From: Peptococcaceae bacterium
GTDB taxonomy: Bacteria; Bacillota; Peptococcia; DRI-13; PHAD01
Direction: 5' to 3'
DNA: 64,000 nt
Assembly (NCBI GenBank): GCA_024655825.1
Contig: JANLFJ010000012.1
Span: forward strand, 18,848-82,847
Numbering within the stretch: the stretch's first letter is position 1; each line of letters opens with the position of its first letter. Positions 35,072 through 42,972 of this stretch are shown here, piece after piece. A program made the translations under genes and the position numbers. The notes beneath the pieces are model-generated. The model searched no databases. It saw only the letters and a program-made list of their open reading frames with translations, and was not told where the DNA came from.

Positions 35072-36181
35072 ATGAACGGCGGCAATGAGTTAATCAAACT
35101 TCTCGTCCTGCGGGTGACGAACGACTGCAACTTGCGCTGCCGGTATTGTTATGCCCGCGGCGGGGACAACCGCGACCGCATGAGCCTGGATGTCGCCCGA
35201 CAAGCGATTGATTATGCAGCCGCCCGCAGCAAGTCATTTAAAATACAGTTTACCGGCGGTGAACCACTCCTGGAATTTCCTTTAATCAAAAAAATCATAG
35301 ACTATGCCAACAGCCGGTGTTCATCAGCGGTTGTCTACCAACTGCAGACCAACGGCACCTTGATTACGCCGGGGATTGCCAGGGAATTGAAGTACCTGGG
35401 GGTTGCCGTAGGGGTCAGCCTGGACGGCATGCCCAAGACCAACGATTGGTTGCGCCCCGCGGCCCATGGGGGCGGTTCGGCTCTTGCCGTCTTGCAGGGC
35501 TTGCACAACCTGAAGTCGGCCGGGATAAAGGTGGGACTCACCGCTGTCTTGACGGCAGATAATGTTGCCGGGTTGCCGCAATTGGTGGAGTTGGCCAGCT
35601 ACCTGGGGAACATTTATGGCATTGCCCTTGACTTGTTACGGCCCTTGGGGCGCGCCGCGCAAAACAATGTCTTGCCGCCGGCGCCGGAATTGCTGGCAGG
35701 CCAAGTCAGAGCCGCTTTAAGCAGGGCCGAGGAGTTGTCCGGTATGGGAGGCAGCCAGGTCAGGTTCAGGGAGGTCGAGAGGCTAAAGTACCAACTGCAT
35801 CGCGGAATAGCCCGAAAACATTATTGCTATGCCACCACAGGCCAATCCATGGCTGTAACGCCGCGGGGCGAGGTTTATCCCTGCTCTTCTCTGGCTGATG
35901 TTACCGGCTTTTGCCAGGGAAACATCGCTGACCGTGATTTTTCCCTGGCCAGAGCTTTATCCCGGACGCCATCGTTGAAGGGTGCGGCCCACGGGCCGGC
36001 AAGATGCCGGGAATGCCCTGACCGGTGGCTCTGCGGCGGAGGATGTCTGGCCCGTGCTTATGCCTATACGGGCGGGGTCGATGCGGTATATTCGGGCGAC
36101 TGTCTTCTCAAGCAAGTGTTTTTGCGGTATGTGCGGGAAAAAGAACAAGCTGTTGCGCGAACGGAGGTAAAAATGACGTGA
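35072..36181 (+). CDS. Radical SAM/SPASM domain protein
   Basis: A 369-residue radical SAM enzyme with CX3CX2C in [13 protein letters not shown] (Cys19, 23, 26), the [12 protein letters not shown] motif, [22 protein letters not shown], and a C-terminal SPASM domain with auxiliary cluster cysteines ([38 protein letters not shown]). SPASM enzymes commonly modify peptides or proteins, as in sactipeptide or AnSME maturases. No short precursor peptide was seen next to it. The PQQ-like lipoprotein or another operon protein might be its target. Its stop overlaps the next GTG (GTGA), so translation is coupled to the ChlI gene. Confidence 0.88.
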   Translation: MNGGNELIKLLVLRVTNDCNLRCRYCYARGGDNRDRMSLDVARQAIDYAAARSKSFKIQFTGGEPLLEFPLIKKIIDYANSRCSSAVVYQLQTNGTLITPGIARELKYLGVAVGVSLDGMPKTNDWLRPAAHGGGSALAVLQGLHNLKSAGIKVGLTAVLTADNVAGLPQLVELASYLGNIYGIALDLLRPLGRAAQNNVLPPAPELLAGQVRAALSRAEELSGMGGSQVRFREVERLKYQLHRGIARKHYCYATTGQSMAVTPRGEVYPCSSLADVTGFCQGNIADRDFSLARALSRTPSLKGAAHGPARCRECPDRWLCGGGCLARAYAYTGGVDAVYSGDCLLKQVFLRYVREKEQAVARTEVKMT

Positions 36182-37203
36182 ATAAAACATATCCCTTTGC
36201 CGCAATTGTCGGGCAAGAAGAAATGAAAAAAGGGTTGCTGCTGAATGCTATAAACCCCAAACTGTCGGGGATCCTCATCCGCGGGGAAAAAGGGACGGCC
36301 AAATCAACCGCCGTGCGGGCCCTGGCAGCAGTTTTGCCGGAAATAGAGGTCGTGGCGGACTGCGTATTTAGCTGCGATCCAGGCGACATTGCCACCATGT
36401 GCAGCGGCTGCCGCCAGCGGTTGGAGTCCGGCGAAAAACTGCCGCGGGCCAGGCGCAAAATGAGGGTTGTCGACCTGCCGGTGTCGGCCACCGAAGACCG
36501 GGTGGTCGGCAGCCTGGATATAGAAAAGGCTATCAAGAAGGGGGAAAAGCATTTTGAGCCGGGGGTGCTGGCCCAGGCCAACAGGGGCATTCTGTATGTC
36601 GATGAGGTCAACCTCCTGGACGATCACATCGTGGACGTGCTGCTGGACTCCGCGGCCATGGGGGTTAACACTGTGGAAAGGGAGGGGGTGTCTTTCAGCC
36701 ACCCCGCCAATTTCATCCTGGTCGGCACCATGAACCCCGAGGAAGGGGAGCTCAGGCCCCAGCTGTTGGACCGTTTCGGCTTGTGCGTAACAATCAGCGG
36801 GATTCTTGACCCGGTCCTGCGGGTGGAAGTGGTCCGGCGGCGGCTTGATTTTGAAGAAAGACCGGATGAATTCATCAGGCGCTGGGAGCCGGAAGAGGAA
36901 AAGCTCAGGCTGCAGATAAGCAAAGCCATGGAGCTTTTGCCCCGGGTGACAATATCGGACGATATGCTGTACCTGATTGCGCATATAGCGGTGGAGATGG
37001 GGGTGGACGGGCACCGGGCCGACCTGGTGATGATGAAGGCCGCCAAAACCACGGCCGCCTTGAACGGCAGGGTAGAGGTAATCAAGGATGATGTCCTGGA
37101 ATCGGTTGATTTGGCCTTGCTTCACCGCATGCGCCGCAAGCCTTTTCAGGAGCCGGCCCTCGACCGGCAGAAGTTGCAGGGCATATTGACAGGGGTAAGA
37201 TGA
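36178..37203 (+). CDS. Magnesium/cobalt-chelatase ChlI-type AAA+ subunit
   Basis: A 341-residue AAA+ ATPase from GTG 36178, set by GGAGGTAAAAATGAC just upstream. Walker A is GEKGTAKST. It has the [17 protein letters not shown] cysteine insert, [20 protein letters not shown], Walker B/arm region [20 protein letters not shown] and sensor [19 protein letters not shown]. Its AAA domain closely parallels the N-terminal half of the ChlI-ChlD fusion at 21202, indicating an operon-internal paralogue. The I-type ring with the D-type fusion and CobN would make a complete chelatase. It overlaps the radical SAM stop by 4 bases. Confidence 0.92.
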   Translation: MNKTYPFAAIVGQEEMKKGLLLNAINPKLSGILIRGEKGTAKSTAVRALAAVLPEIEVVADCVFSCDPGDIATMCSGCRQRLESGEKLPRARRKMRVVDLPVSATEDRVVGSLDIEKAIKKGEKHFEPGVLAQANRGILYVDEVNLLDDHIVDVLLDSAAMGVNTVEREGVSFSHPANFILVGTMNPEEGELRPQLLDRFGLCVTISGILDPVLRVEVVRRRLDFEERPDEFIRRWEPEEEKLRLQISKAMELLPRVTISDDMLYLIAHIAVEMGVDGHRADLVMMKAAKTTAALNGRVEVIKDDVLESVDLALLHRMRRKPFQEPALDRQKLQGILTGVR

Positions 37204-37224
37204 TCAGATGAAGAGGGTCAAAAA

Positions 37225-37311
37225 ATGAGGAAATTTGCCTGGATATTGTTGATGTTGTTAGGACTGAGCGCGTTCGTGCCGTCAGGGTGCAAAAAACAGG
37301 ATTGCAGGTGA
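37225..37311 (+). CDS. Short lipoprotein-leader ORF (28 aa)
   Basis: MRKFAWILLMLLGLSAFVPS followed by GCKKQDCR and a stop. This is a signal peptide with a lipobox-like Cys, GAGGG lies about 6 bases upstream of ATG 37225, and then the frame ends. Removing one base from the A6 run (37291-37296) would join it in frame to the CobN-like tail that follows, giving a lipoprotein-anchored fragment. It may therefore be the broken start of a longer gene. Confidence 0.45.
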   Translation: MRKFAWILLMLLGLSAFVPSGCKKQDCR

Positions 37312-37312
37312 C

Positions 37313-37840
37313 CCGGCGCATCAATCCCCTTGTTCGCATGACTACGAAATCACCGATTTGGACCATTATTATGAGTATTTTGGCGGGCTAGCCAAATCCG
37401 TTGAGGCCGCCGGCGGGATGAAGCCGGAAATGCTGTTCAACGACACGACAAAAGAGGTGATCATTACGGAGAATGTGGCGGCGGCCATCAACAGGGGGGT
37501 GAGGACACGCCTTTTAAATCCCAAATGGATTAAGGGTCTGCTGAAGCACGACTATCACGGAGTCCAGCACATTTCAGACCGGGTGGAGAATCTGCTGGGT
37601 TTGGCGGCGGCCACCAACAGGGTCGACAACTGGATATGGAGCAAGGTCGCCGAACGCTATGTGTTCGACGAAGAAATGAGGAAGCGGCTGCAGGAAAACA
37701 ACCGCTGGGCTGCCGCCGAAATAATTGACAGGCTGCTGGAAGCGAACAAGCGAGGATACTGGCTGGCCGGCGACGAAGAGCTGGAAAAACTCCGCGAGGC
37801 CAGCCTGGAAATGGAAGGCGCCATCGAGGAAAAGCTCTGA
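37313..37840 (+). pseudogene. CobN C-terminal fragment
   Basis: About 175 codons without a convincing start. HDYEITDLDHYYEYFGGLAKSV, RTRLLNPKWIKGLLKHDYHG, NWIWSKVAERYVFDEEMR and IIDRLLEANKRGYW match the last ~170 residues of CobN, and the full gene at 25004 has the parallel blocks DSDDFYSYHGGMVAAV, RSRVLNPKWIASMQRHGYKG and ERLLEAIKRGMW. The preceding 1000+ residues of a CobN are absent. The fragment differs clearly from the operon's own CobN tail, so it is not a recent local duplication. It is either a remnant of a second chelatase or a stand-alone domain. The stop is intact and the reading frame open, hinting at selection or recent loss. Confidence 0.65.
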
Positions 37841-37847
37841 TACAAAA

Positions 37848-37875
37848 GGTTATTATGGCCAATAATAGCCGTTTT
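37848..37875 (+). terminator. Probable end of the B12-controlled operon
   Basis: GGTTATTAT (37848-37856) pairs with ATAATAGCC (37862-37870) allowing one G-U, with a 5-base loop, followed by GTTTTGC. The T-run is short, so confidence is moderate. Confidence 0.5.
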
Positions 37876-37912
37876 GCAAGATGGTTGGCATTGACTATTA
37901 TATTTAATTTAA

Positions 37913-37941
37913 TTGACAAATAAACGTTTAGGGCATATGCT
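37913..37941 (+). promoter_or_regulatory. Sigma-A promoter for the hydrolase-BrnQ pair
   Basis: TTGACA (37913-37918), a 17-base spacer and TATGCT (37936-37941) lie 45 bases before the ATG at 37986. Confidence 0.65.
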
Positions 37942-37985
37942 TAAAACAGATGCAAATTATGGGGAGAGGAGGTGAGATTATATTT

Positions 37986-38867
37986 ATGAGGTTCAATATG
38001 GGTCAATTGGATGCTCTCGAAATTACTGTATTGGCTGAAGATTCCGTACCCTATGAGAGCCGCTTATCTGGCCAGCACGGTATTTCCTATTTGGTTGAAG
38101 CATTTAAAAACGGGCATAAAGTAAATGTCTTAGTCGATGTTGGACAGAATCCCCAAGGACTTTTGCATAATATGGAGCAATTAAAGGTGGACCCTGCCAG
38201 CATTGACATGGTTGTGCTCACCCATTGTCACTACGACCACACCAAAGGCTTGGCCGCAGTCCTTTCCAGGATCGGAAAGGATAATGTCCCTGTGGTGGCT
38301 CATCCTTCGCTGTTCAGACTGAATTTTGTGACAAGACCATATTTGATGCATGTCGGCGTAATGAACGGGGATCAGCCGGACGAAGTGGTAAAAAACGGCG
38401 GGAGACTGTTTTTAGTTTCCGAACCGCTGGAGCTAATGGAAGGGCTTATTACCAGCGGCGAAATTGAAAGGACAACTGATTTTGAAGAAGTGGGAATACC
38501 GTTGTACACCTTGGCTAATGGCCGCATAGAAGCGGACCAAATGAAGGATGATCTTGCCCTTATTGCCAATGTAGCCGGGAAAGGATTAGTGATTGTTTCA
38601 GGTTGCAGTCATGCCGGAATTGTCAATATTTGCCGGCAAGCCATAAAACTGACAGGGGTTGAGAAGATCGAAGGCATACTAGGGGGATTTCACCTTGTAG
38701 GATCTGGGCCGGAACGAATTTCAAAGACAGCGTCAGCCTTGGAAGATTTAAGACCTGCCTGGATTGCAGCCGGGCATTGCACTGGTTTCGAGGCCGAAGT
38801 TGTCCTGAAAAACGTTTTAAATGATCGTTTTCATCATCTATCATCAGGCAATGTCTATACTGTTTAG
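37986..38867 (+). CDS. Metallo-beta-lactamase-fold hydrolase (COG1237 type)
   Basis: A 293-residue metallo-hydrolase. The metal site HXHXDH is present in VVLTHCHYDHTKGL, with further ligands in CSHAGIVNIC and GGFHLV and a terminal His in AAGHCTG. The pattern resembles the family annotated as 7,8-dihydropterin-6-methyl-aminobenzene-phosphate-synthase-like. The frame opens earlier (37950), but ATG 37986 with the AGGAGGTGA region upstream is preferred although its spacing is long. It shares a promoter and direction with the following BrnQ-type carrier 38 bases downstream. The substrate is unknown. Confidence 0.82.
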   Translation: MRFNMGQLDALEITVLAEDSVPYESRLSGQHGISYLVEAFKNGHKVNVLVDVGQNPQGLLHNMEQLKVDPASIDMVVLTHCHYDHTKGLAAVLSRIGKDNVPVVAHPSLFRLNFVTRPYLMHVGVMNGDQPDEVVKNGGRLFLVSEPLELMEGLITSGEIERTTDFEEVGIPLYTLANGRIEADQMKDDLALIANVAGKGLVIVSGCSHAGIVNICRQAIKLTGVEKIEGILGGFHLVGSGPERISKTASALEDLRPAWIAAGHCTGFEAEVVLKNVLNDRFHHLSSGNVYTV

Positions 38868-38905
38868 AAGTTTAAAGAAATAAACGGGATGAGGTGAATA
38901 ATTAT

Positions 38906-40210
38906 ATGAGAAAGCTAACCCTAGGCGAGGTAATTGTTATTGGCGCTGCTCTTTTTGCTGGTCATTTTGGCGTTGGCAATACCATTTTTCCCATGAAACT
39001 GGGGCATGAAACCGGTACGGCATGGTTAATGGCCGCTATTGGTTATGCCGTTGTCGATTCGCTGTTGCCTATGCTGGGGTATTTGGCTGTAGCCATGACG
39101 AATAACAATATCGTTAACATAGCCTCTAGGGTATTGAATCCTACCTTCGGGAAAGTTTATGCAACGATTCTGATGTTGATTATAGGACCGGTTTTTATCC
39201 TGCCCAGGGTATCATCAGCAACCCATGAAATGTCTGTTTTGCCAATATTTCCCGGAGTGCCGCTGGTGGCAACCGTAGCGGTCTTCTTCCTGTTGAATGC
39301 TTATGTCTGCCTTAACCCCAGCAAAGTTGTTGATCGTCTGGGACAGATACTTTCTCCGCTATTGGTTTTGTCGATTGCTCTTGTCCTCATAAAAGGTATT
39401 TTTTCACCCATTTCGGCTCCTGTTGATTTGGGTGTCAAATCTCCTTTCGGAGTAGGGTTTACATATGGTTATAACACAATGGATGCTATTGGGGCAGTTT
39501 TATTTGGGGGATGGATTCTGGCCGAATTTAAAAGACGCAATGTGACGGAGAAAAAGGCTCAATACGAAGGATTGCTCAAAGTTGGAGTAATAACTGTAGT
39601 ATTGTTGGCTGTTACCCAGGCATCAGAGATTTACCTTGGCGCGTCTACCGGCAGCTTAATGAAGGATGCCACCTTGGGGTCCTTGCCGGTTAAAATTACA
39701 ACTAGTTTATATGGGCAGGTCGGGGTTGTAATATTTGCCCTGCTAATGGCCTTGGCCTGTTTTACCACATCTGCCGGACTGACAGCCACCTCTGGGCATT
39801 TTTTTGAGGATTTGAGCCAGGGCCGGTTAAAATACAGGTCAGTCGTTATTGCCAGTTCCTTAGTTGGTTTTGCCCTGGCCAATTTTGGTTTGGACAAAAT
39901 TGTGAGGTGGACAGTGCCCTGGCTGAATTTAACTTACCCTGCCTTGATTGTGATGATTGTGGGTACTGTCTGCGGCTTACTTGAGAAGAACAGGGCGTCC
40001 ATGACCTGGGGCTCTGCAGCGGGGCTAATCTTTGGGGCGATGGAAGCCGTGGGTGTAGCCGGGTTTAATGTGCCGGTTTTTAACAACATACTAAAAGCAA
40101 TGCCCTTGGCCAGTTCGGGCTTTGCGTGGCTGGTTCCCACCATAATTGCCATGATAATCGGAACCCTGATAAGCAAATATACGGGAACGAAATCGGCAAT
40201 TAACACCTAG
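38906..40210 (+). CDS. brnQ: BrnQ-type branched-chain amino acid:cation symporter
   Basis: A 434-residue polytopic membrane protein of the LIVCS family with about 12 helices. The N-terminal GAALFAGHFGVGNTIFPMKL segment is the family hallmark, followed by GPVFILPRVSSATHEMSV and GYNTMDAIGAVLFGGWIL. ATG 38906 has GAGGTGA 8 bases upstream, and a GTG at 38894 is also in frame. Classical substrates are leucine, isoleucine and valine with Na+ or H+. With a metallo-hydrolase as sole partner, a modified amino acid cannot be excluded. Confidence 0.87.
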   Translation: MRKLTLGEVIVIGAALFAGHFGVGNTIFPMKLGHETGTAWLMAAIGYAVVDSLLPMLGYLAVAMTNNNIVNIASRVLNPTFGKVYATILMLIIGPVFILPRVSSATHEMSVLPIFPGVPLVATVAVFFLLNAYVCLNPSKVVDRLGQILSPLLVLSIALVLIKGIFSPISAPVDLGVKSPFGVGFTYGYNTMDAIGAVLFGGWILAEFKRRNVTEKKAQYEGLLKVGVITVVLLAVTQASEIYLGASTGSLMKDATLGSLPVKITTSLYGQVGVVIFALLMALACFTTSAGLTATSGHFFEDLSQGRLKYRSVVIASSLVGFALANFGLDKIVRWTVPWLNLTYPALIVMIVGTVCGLLEKNRASMTWGSAAGLIFGAMEAVGVAGFNVPVFNNILKAMPLASSGFAWLVPTIIAMIIGTLISKYTGTKSAINT

Positions 40211-40251
40211 CCGGCTGTTAAACTTGACAAATTCAGCCGGTTTGATAGAAT
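40211..40251 (+). promoter_or_regulatory. Overlapping brnQ terminator hairpin and promoter of RNA element 1
   Basis: CCGGCTG (40211-40217) and CAGCCGG (40234-40240) followed by TTT form a terminator-like stem directly after the brnQ stop. A sigma-A promoter, TTGACA (40224-40229), 16-base spacer and TAGAAT (40246-40251), starts inside its loop. It would begin a transcript near 40258 that carries the structured leader and the sigma-54 activator gene. Confidence 0.6.
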
Positions 40252-40269
40252 TTCTTTAACAATCAATCA

Positions 40270-40396
40270 AGGTACGATGGGTATTATGGAGTAGCTTGGC
40301 TACGGTATCGGAACGCACTTCCGATATAGAGTAATCAAGCCTAGCTCTTTGAATGCATGGTTATGTGTTCTGGAGAGTTAGGCTTTTGTTTTTTGT
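40270..40396 (+). ncRNA. Structured leader RNA, copy 1 (candidate riboswitch/attenuator)
   Basis: From a GAGTAGCTTGG box (40289-40299) to a second GAGTA box (40329-40333), exactly 40 nt apart. Stem 1 is GCTTGG (40294-40299) with TCAAGC (40335-40340). Stem 2 is TATCGGAA (40306-40313) with TTCCGATA (40319-40326). The 3' side of stem 1 lies inside AAGCCTAGCTCT (40337-40348), which can instead pair with AGAGTTAGGCTT (40374-40385) to form a terminator followed by TTGTTTTTTG. The two folds exclude each other. A near-identical architecture occurs at 50255-50388 before the other sigma-54 activator. I do not recognise it as a known class. Confidence 0.75.
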
Positions 40397-40440
40397 CAGG
40401 ATGATTCTCTCAAGTTTTAAAACCAACAGGGAGGATGCCT

Positions 40441-42435
40441 ATGTTAAGAACAGATTTGGATGAAATAAAAAAAGAATGGATAAAAATGACCAACGGTCAA
40501 GCTGTCAATACAAACATTGTCAAACCGTACATACGTGAATCATGGCAAAGAAGCCTTGCCTTTAAGGTTAATCCCTATCAAATAAGCGAAGAACTGTTTT
40601 TGTCTAATGAGGAAATAGAGAAATTATCGGCTCTTGAACATATAAAAGAATCGTACGGAGATATAGTGAGCGCCATCAAAGATGTAGCTCTTGAAATGGA
40701 GCTTACTGTTGAAATATTTGATCAAAACGCCAGAATTCAAGGCATCCTTGCTTTTTCCGGCGTTTTTCATCTTAATAAGGAACCCCAGCAAAAATATATT
40801 ATCTTCCGGGACTTATCCGAAGAAAAGATAGGGACTAATGCGGTTATCCTGGCTTTAAAAGAAGGAAAACCCATTCAGTTAAGAGGGCCGGAGCATTTTA
40901 ACCATGGCTTGCAAAATGCCAATTGTTCCGCGGCTCCTATTCATGATGTCAATGGGAAGATTATCGGGGCAATAAATATTGTTAGTCACAGTAAATCTCA
41001 GACCGTTGAAACATTAGGTTTAGTGACAAGTATCGCCAAGATACTGGATGACTATACGCTCATTAGGAATATGTTGGATCAATTGACTGTTTACAATTCA
41101 ACTTTAAATGAAATCATCGAATACTTGCCCCAAGGGATAATCTGGGTTAACAGCCAGAATCAGATTGAGAGCTACAATAAAAAGGTTTTCCGCATGTTGG
41201 AGATGGAAGAAGCTCATAAAGACTACAACTTATCTAAAGAGAGGCTTGGAAGATATCTAAAACAAATCGACTCTCTTGCCAGCAAAAAAGAACTCGATCA
41301 AAGGGAAATTGTTTTAGAGGTAAACAATATTAAGAAGTCTTTTCTCATTTCAATAAAAGATATCTTGGATAAACAACAACAAATCAAAGGCAAATTAGTT
41401 GTTTTTGAAGATACGCATAAAATCCTGCGCAACACTTTCAGAGGCGACGGCGCCATCTATACGTTTGCGGATATTGTCGGCGAGAGCAGAGAAATAACAG
41501 AGCTTAAAAAAATGGCCAATAAAATTGCCAAGTCATCTTCTGCGATTCTAATCTATGGCGATAACGGCACAGGGAAAGAATTGCTTGCCCAGGGCATACA
41601 CAACGCAAGTTTGCGCAGGGATAAACCTTTTGTAGCCATAAACTGCGGGGCTATTCCTTCAGAATTGATTGAAAGCGAGCTCTTCGGCTATGAACCCGGG
41701 TCTTTTACCGGCGCCTTAAAAGGCGGAAAAATAGGGAAGCTGGAAGCGGCATCGGGCGGGACTTTGTTTTTAGACGAGGTTGAAAGCATGCCGTTACATG
41801 TGCAAATAAAACTGTTGAGGGTCCTTTCAACCAATAAAATAACAAAGATCGGCGGTATAAACGAGGTGCCGATCGATGTCAGGATAATTTCAGCTACGAA
41901 GAAAGATCTTTTAAAAGAAGTGGAGCAAGGCAGTTTCAGGGAGGATTTTTATTTTCGTATCAGTGTAATAACCCTTAAGATTCCTCCCCTGCGCGAAAGA
42001 AAAGAAGATATTCCTTTGTTGGTAAGTTATTTTATCCGCATGTTTTCCAAGCAGCTGGAAATCGAAGGCGTTACTGTAACGAACGAATTTATGCAGGCAT
42101 TGTCCAGTTATAATTGGCGCGGCAATATTCGCGAGCTGAGGAATGTCATCGAAAGAGCAATGCTATTGTTAGGCAATGAAAGGCAATTGACAATTGCGGC
42201 TTTGCCGGAAAGAATTATTAAATCCTATGAATACCACAGCAAAAAACAGAAAATAGAAGCTATTATAAAAGCTAATAAAGATGAAGCGAGCAGGGGGATA
42301 CTCCGAGATATTGAAAAGTATGTGATTGAATCAATCCTAAAGGAAGAAGGGGGCAATATTACAAAAACTGCAGAAAGACTGGGGATTAGCCGGCCTACAC
42401 TTTATAAAAAAATGCAGGAAAATGAAATTAAGTAG
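40441..42435 (+). CDS. Sigma-54-dependent activator, AcoR-like (GAF-PAS-AAA-Fis)
   Basis: A 664-residue enhancer-binding protein. The N-terminal domain (about 50-190) is the AcoR type, with GTNAVILALKEGKPIQLRGP and the NCSAAPIHDVNGKIIGAINI block. A PAS-like segment (about 220-330) follows, then the AAA+ domain with Walker A GDNGTGKE, a GSFTGA loop (about 420-425, variant of GAFTGA) that contacts sigma-54, and GGTLFLDEVE. A Fis-type helix-turn-helix (TKTAERLGISRPTLYKKM) closes the protein. ATG 40441 follows GGGAGG by 6 bases. It is preceded by the structured leader and followed by palindromes and a sigma-54 promoter for the symporter-AOR genes, its probable target. Confidence 0.92.
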   Translation: MLRTDLDEIKKEWIKMTNGQAVNTNIVKPYIRESWQRSLAFKVNPYQISEELFLSNEEIEKLSALEHIKESYGDIVSAIKDVALEMELTVEIFDQNARIQGILAFSGVFHLNKEPQQKYIIFRDLSEEKIGTNAVILALKEGKPIQLRGPEHFNHGLQNANCSAAPIHDVNGKIIGAINIVSHSKSQTVETLGLVTSIAKILDDYTLIRNMLDQLTVYNSTLNEIIEYLPQGIIWVNSQNQIESYNKKVFRMLEMEEAHKDYNLSKERLGRYLKQIDSLASKKELDQREIVLEVNNIKKSFLISIKDILDKQQQIKGKLVVFEDTHKILRNTFRGDGAIYTFADIVGESREITELKKMANKIAKSSSAILIYGDNGTGKELLAQGIHNASLRRDKPFVAINCGAIPSELIESELFGYEPGSFTGALKGGKIGKLEAASGGTLFLDEVESMPLHVQIKLLRVLSTNKITKIGGINEVPIDVRIISATKKDLLKEVEQGSFREDFYFRISVITLKIPPLRERKEDIPLLVSYFIRMFSKQLEIEGVTVTNEFMQALSSYNWRGNIRELRNVIERAMLLLGNERQLTIAALPERIIKSYEYHSKKQKIEAIIKANKDEASRGILRDIEKYVIESILKEEGGNITKTAERLGISRPTLYKKMQENEIK

Positions 42436-42446
42436 ATTAAGGATGC

Positions 42447-42579
42447 ATGGTTGTAAAATTGTTTTACAACCATACGAAGTGTAAAATATGTTTACATAGG
42501 AGAAAACTCTTGTTTTTTATTGAGAAAAGTCTGTATGCTGTTTCGAAATGCTGGGCGTGTAAATAAAATTTACACGCCC
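42447..42579. repeat. Three palindromes sharing TGTAAA-spacer-TTTACA: likely activator binding sites
   Basis: Site 1: ATGGTTGTAAAA (42447-42458), TTG, TTTTACAACCAT (42462-42473). Site 2: TGTAAA (42480-42485), ATATG, TTTACA (42491-42496). Site 3: GGGCGTGTAAAT (42553-42564), AAA, ATTTACACGCCC (42568-42579). All share a TGTAAA/TTTACA core and lie about 160-290 bases upstream of the sigma-54 promoter at 42734, the usual enhancer distance. Confidence 0.6.
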
Positions 42580-42591
42580 TTTTGCATTTTT
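42553..42591 (+). terminator. Probable terminator of the AcoR-like activator gene
   Basis: The third palindrome is a 12-bp GC-capped stem with a 3-base loop followed by TTTTGCATTTTT, fitting an intrinsic terminator. A second hairpin GGGGCG (42600-42605)/CGCCCC (42615-42620) follows at once. It may double as a binding site. Confidence 0.6.
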
Positions 42592-42733
42592 AAAAAGAAG
42601 GGGCGTGTTTTACTCGCCCCTGATGCGGATACATTTTTTATAATTATAGCTCAGGGCTTGAATTAACTAGGTTTTTTTGTTTCTTTTATGTTTAAAAAAT
42701 CATGCCAAAGTGATTATTGGCAAACTCTGTTTT

Positions 42734-42749
42734 TGGCATAGAAATTGCT
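42734..42749 (+). promoter_or_regulatory. Sigma-54 promoter of the symporter-AOR genes
   Basis: TGGCATAGAAATTGCT has the invariant GG (42735-42736) and GC (42747-42748) exactly 10 bases apart, matching the -24/-12 consensus. It starts a leader of about 210 bases before the symporter ATG. The rest of 42436-42972 holds the palindromes, AT-rich sequence and two tiny frames without convincing ribosome sites. Confidence 0.85.
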
Positions 42750-42972
42750 TCTATCAAATAACCTGAAACATTATATAATCGCAGTTTGATTATTAAGGAG
42801 GTGATAGCGTTTATAAATCCGAGAAAAATCTTTGCATGGGGAGGCGATTAACTGAGTTCCGGTAAAAAGAATGTCTGAAAATATTAATAATTACCTCGCG
42901 GATCCTAGTCTATCTTTAAATCAGACTTGTTCTTTCGTATGACGTTAGATATGAAGGGGAGGGAATATCCAT

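Noticed and set aside
40270..40396. Known riboswitch classes (THF, guanidine, ZTP, c-di-GMP, T-box) for the GAGTA leader
   Set aside because: None of the consensus cores I know for these classes could be found in either copy; identity remains open rather than assigned.
42801..42851. 16-codon GTG frame in the leader before the symporter (possible leader peptide)
   Set aside because: The AAGGAG touches the GTG with no spacing and there is no regulatory codon bias or nearby terminator.
42871..42942. 23-codon ATG frame in the same leader
   Set aside because: The nearest GGAGG is more than 20 bases upstream and the peptide has no recognisable feature.
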